In this document: one piece after another, positions 57,310 to 64,000 of the stretch
How the letters are laid out: each line of letters starts with the position of its first letter
Numbering within the stretch: the first letter of the stretch is position 1
NCBI GenBank assembly: GCA_017410245.1
Contig: JAFQRE010000045.1
Span: forward strand, 1-64,000
DNA from: Bacteroidaceae bacterium
Lineage (GTDB): Bacteria > Bacteroidota > Bacteroidia > Bacteroidales > Barnesiellaceae_A
Direction: 5' to 3'
DNA: 64,000 nt
The notes under the pieces: model-generated
The model's database searches: none
Told to the model about the DNA's origin: nothing
The model's input: the letters and a program-made list of their open reading frames with translations, nothing else
Program-made: the position numbers and the translations under genes

Positions 57310-59205
57310 ATGAGAAGATGGCGCATCGAAGACTCGGCCGAATTGTATAACATCAATGGCTGGGGGTTAAAATATTTTTCGATCAACGACAAAGGTCATG
57401 TACAGGTAACTCCTCGCGAAGGTAATGCATCGGTCGATTTGCGCGACTTGATGGACGAACTACAACTGCGCGATGTAACAGCACCGGTACTTGTTCGTTT
57501 CCCCGATATTCTTGACAATCGTATCGAGAAGATTTCTAATTGTTTCCATCAAGCTGCCGAAGAATACGGCTACACCGCCCAAAACTTTATCATCTACCCC
57601 ATCAAGGTAAATCAGATGCGACCGGTGGTAGAGGAGATTGTAAGCCACGGTAAAAAATTCAATATAGGTCTTGAGGCGGGTTCTAAGCCCGAGCTCCATG
57701 CCGTATTGGCCATCAATACCGATAAGAACTCTCTGATTATCTGCAACGGATATAAAGACGAAACATACATTGAGTTGGCTCTGCTTGCTCAGAAAATGGG
57801 TCGTCGCATCTTCCTTGTTGTAGAGAAACTCAACGAGTTGAAAAACATTGCCGAGATAGCCAAACGATTCAAAGTAAAACCCAACATTGGTATTCGCATC
57901 AAGCTGGCAAGTGCCGGCAGTGGCAAGTGGGAAGAATCGGGTGGCGATGGTAGCAAATTCGGTCTCAACTCAAGCGAGTTGCTTGAGGCTCTCGATTTCT
58001 TGCGCCAACGCAAGATGACCGATTGCCTTCGCTTCATACACTTCCACATAGGCAGCCAAATAACCAAAATACGACGCATCAAGAATGCTCTGCGCGAAGC
58101 ATCTCAATTCTATGTACAATTGCAACAATTGGGATTTAACATAGAATTTGTCGATATAGGTGGCGGATTGGGAGTCGATTATGACGGCTCACGTTCATCG
58201 TCGAGCGAGAGTAGTATGAACTACTCAATACAAGAGTATGTCAATGATGCCGTCTTTACACTTGTAGATGCTTGCAACAAGAACAACATACCACAACCCA
58301 ACATTGTTACCGAGAGTGGTCGCTCACTTACAGCTCACCACTCGGTGCTTATCATAGAGGCTCTCGAAACCACATCTCTACCCATCTGGGACGAGAAAGA
58401 GGAGCTGGAAGAAGGCGCACACGAATTGGCACGTGAGCTATACAGCATATGGGACAACATGAATACTCCCCGTCTGCTCGAAAGCTGGCACGATGCTCTA
58501 CAAATACGCGAAGAGGCACTCGACCTATTCAGCCTCGGTATGCTCGACCTCAATACTCGTGCTCAAATCGAGAAACTATTCTGGTCGATTGCAAGAGAGG
58601 TAAACCAGATGGCTATGAGCATGAAACATGCTCCCGAAGAGTTGCGTAAGATACAACGCCTCTTGCCCGACAAGTACTTCTGCAACTTCTCATTATTCCA
58701 GTCTCTTCCCGACTCATGGGCCATTGACCAAGTATTCCCCATCATGCCCATTGGTCGCCTCGATGAGCGCCCCGACCGCACAGCTACCCTACAAGATATC
58801 ACTTGCGACTCGGACGGCAAGATTGCCAATTTCATATCGGTCAATGGCACATCAAGTTCTATACCGGTGCATAGTGTTGGCAAAGAGCCCTACTACATCG
58901 GTGTCTTTCTCGTAGGTGCATACCAAGAGATTTTGGGTGACCTACACAACCTCTTCGGTGACACCAACGCAGTACATATAAGCGTATATAAAGACCACTT
59001 TGAGATAGATCAAGTTATCGATGGAGAAACAGTAGCCGAGGTACTCGACTATGTACAATTCTCGCCCAAGAAACTTGTTCGCAGTGTTGAGGCTTGGGCA
59101 ACCGCCTCTATGAAAGCGGGTATAATCACACCCGAAGAGGGACGCGAATTTCTCTCAAATTACCGCTCGGGACTATACGGATATACCTATCTCGAACGCG
59201 ACTGA
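57310..59205 (+). CDS. speA: Biosynthetic arginine decarboxylase
   Basis: This PLP enzyme (group IV, alanine racemase-like barrel) converts arginine to agmatine in polyamine synthesis. The 631-residue length is close to E. coli SpeA (658). Visible motifs are YNINGWGLKYFSIN near the start, the PLP lysine Lys99 in YPIKVNQ, GLEAGSKPEL, HFHIGSQITKI, GGGLGVDYDGS, and the late Cys-free C-terminal segment GAYQEILGDLHNLFGDTNAVH that forms the active-site tyrosine/aspartate loop. It is a single gene with its own promoter and terminator. Confidence 0.96.
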   Translation: MRRWRIEDSAELYNINGWGLKYFSINDKGHVQVTPREGNASVDLRDLMDELQLRDVTAPVLVRFPDILDNRIEKISNCFHQAAEEYGYTAQNFIIYPIKVNQMRPVVEEIVSHGKKFNIGLEAGSKPELHAVLAINTDKNSLIICNGYKDETYIELALLAQKMGRRIFLVVEKLNELKNIAEIAKRFKVKPNIGIRIKLASAGSGKWEESGGDGSKFGLNSSELLEALDFLRQRKMTDCLRFIHFHIGSQITKIRRIKNALREASQFYVQLQQLGFNIEFVDIGGGLGVDYDGSRSSSSESSMNYSIQEYVNDAVFTLVDACNKNNIPQPNIVTESGRSLTAHHSVLIIEALETTSLPIWDEKEELEEGAHELARELYSIWDNMNTPRLLESWHDALQIREEALDLFSLGMLDLNTRAQIEKLFWSIAREVNQMAMSMKHAPEELRKIQRLLPDKYFCNFSLFQSLPDSWAIDQVFPIMPIGRLDERPDRTATLQDITCDSDGKIANFISVNGTSSSIPVHSVGKEPYYIGVFLVGAYQEILGDLHNLFGDTNAVHISVYKDHFEIDQVIDGETVAEVLDYVQFSPKKLVRSVEAWATASMKAGIITPEEGREFLSNYRSGLYGYTYLERD

Positions 59206-59222
59206 TACTTACAACATAATTT

Positions 59223-59264
59223 GTTAGCCCCTTACAGCATTGCGCCATAGGGGCTAACTTTTTC
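59223..59264 (+). terminator. Intrinsic terminator of speA
   Basis: GTTAGCCCCT (59223-59232) pairs perfectly with AGGGGCTAAC (59249-59258) and is followed by TTTTTCT. Confidence 0.93.
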
Positions 59265-59283
59265 TCATACAACACAATTAAAT

Positions 59284-60054
59284 ATGCGCTACTTCCTATA
59301 CTTTGCATACGATGGAACCAACTATCACGGCTGGCAAGTACAGCCCAATGCCATCACCGTACAACTACGCATGGAGGAAGCTCTACAAACCCTGTTGCGC
59401 AAGCCCACCCCTCTTACCGGAGCGGGGCGCACCGATGCCGGCGTAAATGCCCGACTCATGGTGGCACACTTCGACACCGAAAGCCAACTGCCCGACCCCG
59501 CACAATTGGCCGACCGTCTCAACAGACTTTTGCCACCCGATATCGCCGTATATAATTGTGTACCTGTCACCGATGAGGCTCATGCTCGCTTTGATGCTAC
59601 ATCTCGTACATACAAATATTATGTAATAGACCACAAATCGCCATTTGCCGAACGATATGCATGGCGATACCGAGGCTCTCTCGACTTTGAAGCCATGAAC
59701 CAAGCCGCCGAGATGCTATATCAATATACCGACTTTACCTCTTTCAGTAAGTTGCACACCGATGTCAAGACCAACAACTGCCGCATAACCCAGGCCCATT
59801 GGCAACAAGAGGGCGAAGGTCACACTTTTACCATTACAGCCGACCGTTTTCTACGCAATATGGTACGCGCCATTGTGGGTACACTCATAGAGGTAGGACG
59901 ACACAAAATAAGTATCGAGGAGTTTTGTGCCATCATAGAGGGTCGTGACCGTTGTCTGGCAGGCACTTCGATGCCCGGCAAAGCTCTGTTCCTACACAAT
60001 GTCACATACCCCGAAGAGATTTTTATCAACACTACTATCAATCACACCCTTTAG
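59284..60054 (+). CDS. truA: tRNA pseudouridine(38-40) synthase
   Basis: TruA isomerises uridines 38-40 of the tRNA anticodon arm. The 256-residue protein has the catalytic Asp51 in [10 protein letters not shown], the opening [30 protein letters not shown] and the C-terminal [20 protein letters not shown] motif. It begins after the speA terminator; the EamA transporter gene follows after 23 bp and is probably cotranscribed. Confidence 0.96.
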   Translation: MRYFLYFAYDGTNYHGWQVQPNAITVQLRMEEALQTLLRKPTPLTGAGRTDAGVNARLMVAHFDTESQLPDPAQLADRLNRLLPPDIAVYNCVPVTDEAHARFDATSRTYKYYVIDHKSPFAERYAWRYRGSLDFEAMNQAAEMLYQYTDFTSFSKLHTDVKTNNCRITQAHWQQEGEGHTFTITADRFLRNMVRAIVGTLIEVGRHKISIEEFCAIIEGRDRCLAGTSMPGKALFLHNVTYPEEIFINTTINHTL

Positions 60055-60077
60055 GGCTCGCATCATTCTATAGCAAC

Positions 60078-60980
60078 ATGTGGCTTTCATTGGCGTTCCT
60101 GTCGGCTCTACTTTTGGGTGCTTACGACACTTGTAAGAAATCGGCACTCAATGGCAATGCTGTCATTCCCGTATTGCTACTCAACACCATATTTTGCTCA
60201 CTACTATTCTTGCCCCTCATAGTGCTATCGGTAGCCGCGCCCGATACATTACGCAACACCATCTTCTTTGTTCCACCGGCCGACTTGTACACACACCTGC
60301 ACATCTTCCTCAAGTCGTGCATTGTACTATCATCGTGGCTCTTTGCATATTTTGCTACCAAGCATCTACCCATAACCATTGCAGCCCCCATCAAGGCCTC
60401 ACAACCCATTCTCACACTCATAGGAGCACTGCTCTTTTTTGGCGAGGCTTTGAACTTATACCAATGGATAGGCGTGTGCATAGCCATTATCGCCTTCATA
60501 CTACTCTCGCTCACCGGCAAGAAAGAAGGTATCAACTTCCGCCACAATATATGGATACTATTTATTATTCTCGCCACCATTACAGGAGCATTGAGCGGAC
60601 TCTACGACAAATACCTCATGTCGCACGGGTTTCATCGCATGACCGTACTTGTATGGTATTCCTACTATCAGATGGCACTTATGCTCATTATTGCAGCGCT
60701 CATGTGGTATCCCAAACGACACACCACCACCCCATTTGTGTGGCGCAAAAGCATCTTTTTCATATCACTGTTTCTTGTATGTGCCGACTTTGTATATTTC
60801 TATGCCCTCAGCTATCCCGAGTCGATGATTTCTATTGTATCTATGGTACGTCGCAGTAGTGTGGTGGTAAGTTTCACTGCCGGAGCCATACTATTCCGAG
60901 AGAAAAATATAGGCAATAAAACGATAGACCTCGTACTTGTATTATTGGGTATGCTATTCCTATATTTAGGCACGCGATAA
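60078..60980 (+). CDS. EamA-family (DMT superfamily) transporter
   Basis: The 300-residue protein has about ten hydrophobic helices in two EamA repeats (about 1-135 and 155-300). Typical features are the LLLGAYDTCKKSAL start, PIKASQPILTLIGALLFFGE at the end of the first repeat, and AGAILFREKNIGNKTIDLVLVLLGMLFLYLG at the end of the second. The start is taken as MWLSLAFLSALLLG; a longer frame overlaps truA and is not hydrophobic at its start. The substrate is unknown; the family moves small metabolites. Confidence 0.9.
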   Translation: MWLSLAFLSALLLGAYDTCKKSALNGNAVIPVLLLNTIFCSLLFLPLIVLSVAAPDTLRNTIFFVPPADLYTHLHIFLKSCIVLSSWLFAYFATKHLPITIAAPIKASQPILTLIGALLFFGEALNLYQWIGVCIAIIAFILLSLTGKKEGINFRHNIWILFIILATITGALSGLYDKYLMSHGFHRMTVLVWYSYYQMALMLIIAALMWYPKRHTTTPFVWRKSIFFISLFLVCADFVYFYALSYPESMISIVSMVRRSSVVVSFTAGAILFREKNIGNKTIDLVLVLLGMLFLYLGTR

Positions 60981-61062
60981 GTTGTAAGCAATCTTTAACA
61001 ACAACACACTCACCGATAGCCACAAAATCACTATCTTCGCACTCACAATACAACCATAGCCT

Positions 61063-61692
61063 ATGAAGAGCCTCGTCCACATTATAGCAATCATACTCTT
61101 AGCAACCGCTACCCTTGCCGGCCAAGCGCAAACTGTAGCCGATGCATTGAAAAAGATGCCACAACAACTCATTATAAATATCGACAGCATAGCTCGACTC
61201 GATATGATAGACCTATACAAGGCCGGCATGACTGCACAAGCACGCACCCTCGGAGGCGATACGGCTCACCTCACTATATTGGGCGACACATACTTGCACA
61301 TGCGCACATCGAAGGCAAGCACCATACAAATAAAACTCTTGCAACAAGGCCGAAAAACATACTACGCTGTTATTACCACCGTAGAAGGCCCTGTAGCCAA
61401 TAGTCATCTGCAACTATACGATGCTTCTTGGCAAACCGTGGGCACAAAGAAAAAATTCACGCCACTTGCCATACACGACTTTATAAAAACAACCGATAAG
61501 AAGCAACGCAATGCTATAGCGCAAGAAGTTGTATTGCACACCATACAATACACAATGAGCGAAGAGAATAGTAACATTACAGCCACACCGTCCTTCTTGC
61601 TCACACTCGACGAGGAGACACGCCAACGCATCAAGCCTCACTTTCACGACACTGTAGTGCTGCAGTGGAACGGGCGCAAGTGGAAAAAGTGA
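61063..61692 (+). CDS. DUF3256 family secreted protein
   Basis: The 209-residue protein has a signal peptide (to about residue 23). It then shows the DUF3256 pattern: MPQQLI near the start, RLDMIDLYKAGM, LGGDTAHLTILGDTYLHMRTSKASTIQIKLL, YYAVITTVEGPVANSHLQLYDASWQ. The family is confined largely to Bacteroidetes and its role is unknown; a periplasmic or outer-membrane location is expected. It lies 82 bp after the transporter gene. A near-consensus TATCTTCG box sits 31 bp before the start. The gene converges on the WG-repeat gene with 30 bp between stops. Confidence 0.85.
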   Translation: MKSLVHIIAIILLATATLAGQAQTVADALKKMPQQLIINIDSIARLDMIDLYKAGMTAQARTLGGDTAHLTILGDTYLHMRTSKASTIQIKLLQQGRKTYYAVITTVEGPVANSHLQLYDASWQTVGTKKKFTPLAIHDFIKTTDKKQRNAIAQEVVLHTIQYTMSEENSNITATPSFLLTLDEETRQRIKPHFHDTVVLQWNGRKWKK

Positions 61693-61722
61693 TAGAAGGG
61701 GTAAAACAGATGCGCCCTATCA

Positions 61723-63831
61723 TCAATAACTTACCGTAGCCGTCTCCCACTTCGACTGAGCAATATGCACACCGGCACGACTTGCTCTTTGACGAATGTT
61801 GCGCATCTCGCGCTGTGCATCACGCAATGCCTTTTTCTGCATCACATAGTTACCCGTATTCATACTTTGTCCGGTACTGCCACTGCGGTCGTTGCGACTA
61901 TTGGTTACCGAGTAGCCCAAATTGGTGAGGGTTTCGTAATTACTTTTAGCTCGTTGTTCCCATCTATTATACTCGGCCTGATAATTACCCGTATTGACGT
62001 TAGACGAGCCACTGCTATAAGAGCTTGAGAAAGAGTTATTGTAGGAATACGAACCTGAATATGCACCCATCGTCTGACCCAATATCGAGCAGAAGCTTCC
62101 AAGAGCGTCCCAGAATGTTGCCGTTCTTTCGCTTGCTTGCATTTCGGCAGCCTCCTGTTCTGCAGCCCTTTGGGCATCAACTATACCCTGCGCATTCACA
62201 AGCCATTCTTGTGCATACGCATAATTGGGATTGATATCAAGTGCCATAGAATATGCCTCTATTGCCTCCTCGTAGTAACCCATGCTATACAAGCACGAGC
62301 CATAATTGGCTACCGCAGCGTACTCTTCAGGCGCACACATCATTATCTGATAGTACAACTCCTTGGCCGACTCATAGTTTTCATTATCATACTCCTTTTG
62401 AGCCATTCTATACCATTTCCATATCGTGCCATCATCGGCGCCCTTCTGATTATAGACATAATCTGTTACTAACGGATTGCGTACATAACCATAAATATAA
62501 TTAACTTCATCTTTAGCTTTCAATACACCCTCCGACGACTTTGTAAATAGCTCAAGATTACAATTCTCACTTCCTTGAAATACTACTTTACCGGTCTTAT
62601 CGATGAGACTTCCATACTTGTCACCCTTTATCTGCACCCATGCAACACCCTCGGAAAAATCGGCAGCCCACTCAAAGTTCTTATCTATAACAGCCCCGGT
62701 TGCTACATTCACATAGTAAAACTTTTCATTCGCTTTGTCTTCAATACAAATCATACCATCAGAATAATTTCCATATTTATAGAACTTTTTTGTTTTGGCA
62801 TTAAAGAGTTTATACTCATCGGTATCGGACAATTGAGTTCTAAACCAATAGCCGTCCATTTCATAACAGGGTGCTATACTCTTATATTCTTCAGGCAATA
62901 TCACATTACCTCTATAGTCATACAAGCCATTACAATCATTATCACTGTTCATCATCAGAATATAATCATCATAAAACATTGGTAAAGCTTCCCGCCTATT
63001 ACTAAGATTGGAAATCTCGTTACCTGCCGCATCATATAAAATATATACTCCTCCATCAAGTATTATCATTGCATCGTCAATCCATATATTGTACATACCT
63101 TGATATTTAGCCGGGACAACAATAGCTCCGGTATGCACATTTTTCAGGCCATACAAATTAGTCTCTTCGTCTCTGTAAGGAGTCAATCCCTTGCTACTTA
63201 CATTGTTCTCCGACACATCTATTCTCTTACCTTCAAGAGTGTAATACCCATATTCCCAATCTGCACCGGTACCCCATTGAGAAGCCACAAATATATTGCC
63301 TTGTTGAATTACCGACTTCCATTTTTCGCCAGTCATCACATTCAGTTCGAAATTGCCTTCATCACCACTATATTCTATAAAAGGGAAATTGAAGGTATCG
63401 ATGCGACAATCTCTCACAGGAATAACCATTCTACCATTGTAGAACAACCCTTGTTCACTCCAACCTTTCGAGACGATATATACACCCGGGTGGTCTTCGT
63501 CTTTCTCTATTCTGTCATATATAGGTTCCAACAGCCACTGACCTCGCGTGTTGATTATACCTTTTTGGTCATAAGAAAGTGCGGCTACAGACATACCATT
63601 CTCAAAGTCATCAAGTTGTACAAATTGTGCTTCTATCACCACTTCGCCGGCTCTATTGATAGCACCATATTTCCTTGTACTATGGTCTTGGAATACAGCC
63701 ACACCTTCCGAGAAACCCACACTCGAATTAGAACCCATTTCCACCCCATACAAGGCCCATTGGTCGAGATTGGAAAATGCCGAAAATACCACACTCAAGC
63801 ATAAAATCGTATAAAGCACTCGTTGTTTCAT
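61723..63831 (-). CDS. WG-repeat and TPR-containing secreted protein
   Basis: The 702-residue protein has a signal peptide (to about residue 18). WG-type repeats of about 45-60 residues follow up to about residue 460: FSEGVAVFQDHSTRKYGAINRAGEVVIEAQF, KGIINTRGQWLLEPIYDRI, LFYNGRMVIPV, FSEGVAWVQIKGDKYGSLIDKTGKVVFQG. A TPR pair is at about 485-560 (YDNENYESAKELYYQIM and GYYEEAIEAYSMALDINPNYAYA). Then come an Ala/Glu helix, a Ser/Tyr/Gly-rich low-complexity stretch (about 598-628) and a basic helical tail (MQKKALRDAQREMRNIRQRA). Function is unknown; repeat and TPR content suggests protein binding at the envelope. No T9SS tail is evident. Confidence 0.8.
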   Translation of the reverse strand: MKQRVLYTILCLSVVFSAFSNLDQWALYGVEMGSNSSVGFSEGVAVFQDHSTRKYGAINRAGEVVIEAQFVQLDDFENGMSVAALSYDQKGIINTRGQWLLEPIYDRIEKDEDHPGVYIVSKGWSEQGLFYNGRMVIPVRDCRIDTFNFPFIEYSGDEGNFELNVMTGEKWKSVIQQGNIFVASQWGTGADWEYGYYTLEGKRIDVSENNVSSKGLTPYRDEETNLYGLKNVHTGAIVVPAKYQGMYNIWIDDAMIILDGGVYILYDAAGNEISNLSNRREALPMFYDDYILMMNSDNDCNGLYDYRGNVILPEEYKSIAPCYEMDGYWFRTQLSDTDEYKLFNAKTKKFYKYGNYSDGMICIEDKANEKFYYVNVATGAVIDKNFEWAADFSEGVAWVQIKGDKYGSLIDKTGKVVFQGSENCNLELFTKSSEGVLKAKDEVNYIYGYVRNPLVTDYVYNQKGADDGTIWKWYRMAQKEYDNENYESAKELYYQIMMCAPEEYAAVANYGSCLYSMGYYEEAIEAYSMALDINPNYAYAQEWLVNAQGIVDAQRAAEQEAAEMQASERTATFWDALGSFCSILGQTMGAYSGSYSYNNSFSSSYSSGSSNVNTGNYQAEYNRWEQRAKSNYETLTNLGYSVTNSRNDRSGSTGQSMNTGNYVMQKKALRDAQREMRNIRQRASRAGVHIAQSKWETATVSY

Positions 63832-63864
63832 AGTTCAATGTATTAATTCATGGACATAGATATG

Positions 63865-63965
63865 CAAATATAGTGAAAAGTGAGTGAAGAAAAAGCAAGT
63901 TTACTTGGGTTTTCTTCCGAACCGCCATCTATATTCTACAAATATAATGAAAAGAGAATGAAGAA
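63865..63965 (-). promoter_or_regulatory. Tandem promoter-like direct repeat upstream of the WG-repeat gene
   Basis: A 27-bp segment at 63865-63891 recurs with three mismatches at 63939-63965, 74 bp apart. Each copy starts with CAAATATA, which reads TATATTTG on the minus strand, a consensus -7 box, followed by GAAAAG and GAAGAA. The closer box is 34 bp upstream of the WG-repeat start codon. Confidence 0.5.
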
Positions 63966-64000
63966 CAACACATCTTAAATATAATATAGAAAAAAAATTG

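Noticed and set aside
59952..60077. Longer start for the EamA transporter overlapping truA
   Set aside because: The added 42 residues are hydrophilic and lie inside truA; the hydrophobic first helix begins at the ATG at 60078.

Overview
The window looks like chromosomal DNA from a member of the Bacteroidales (Bacteroidota). The evidence is a SusC/SusD polysaccharide utilization locus (PUL) with a hybrid two-component regulator, TAnnTTTG-type -7 promoter boxes with TTTG-like -33 boxes, no Shine-Dalgarno sequences, and DUF6562 and DUF3256 proteins. Six proteins end in a type IX secretion (T9SS) sorting domain, which argues against typical gut Bacteroides and for a T9SS-bearing gut or oral lineage. 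The genus cannot be read from the sequence.

1-22.9 kb: one large minus-strand PUL. Read in transcription order it holds an HTCS regulator, a GH95 lipoprotein, a GH36 alpha-galactosidase, a GH97 enzyme of the retaining type, SusC, SusD, an FG-GAP/FnIII protein in the usual glycan-binding-protein slot, two tandem clan GH-D (GH36-like) enzymes, and a second FG-GAP protein cut by the window edge. The enzyme set points to a glycan with terminal alpha-galactose and alpha-fucose (or alpha-L-galactose). No endo-acting enzyme is visible. A cluster of GATACA repeats between the HTCS and GH95 genes is a good candidate operator.

22.9-27.5 kb: a plus-strand pyrBI operon preceded by a 49-codon leader ORF that runs through an intrinsic terminator, like the E. 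coli pyrBI attenuator. It is followed by a flavin reductase, a small T9SS protein, and glyA with its own promoter.

27.5-36.8 kb: two very large paralogous surface lipoproteins (DUF6562 plus beta-helix-like repeats), each behind a near-identical promoter block with a G7 tract. A mosaic of intergenic repeats flanks the pair, and an 81-bp repeat occurs on both sides of it.

36.8-42 kb: thrA-apbE operon and pepP, separated by a palindrome-rich spacer.

42.1-45.1 kb: the most unusual part. Three intact plus-strand genes look like a phage head cassette: a scaffold-like protein, an SU10-type (HK97-fold) major capsid protein with an N-terminal hydrophobic or lipobox-like segment, and a head-tail adaptor. 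No terminase, portal, protease, tail, lysis or integrase gene is present. This may be a domesticated capsid.

45.2-64 kb: a T9SS beta-propeller protein, ligA, a YgbA-family protein, a FISUMP-type secreted protein, a TonB-dependent receptor, an MsbA-like ABC exporter, mntP, speA, truA, an EamA transporter, a DUF3256 protein and a WG-repeat/TPR protein. I found no rRNA, tRNA, CRISPR array or insertion sequence.
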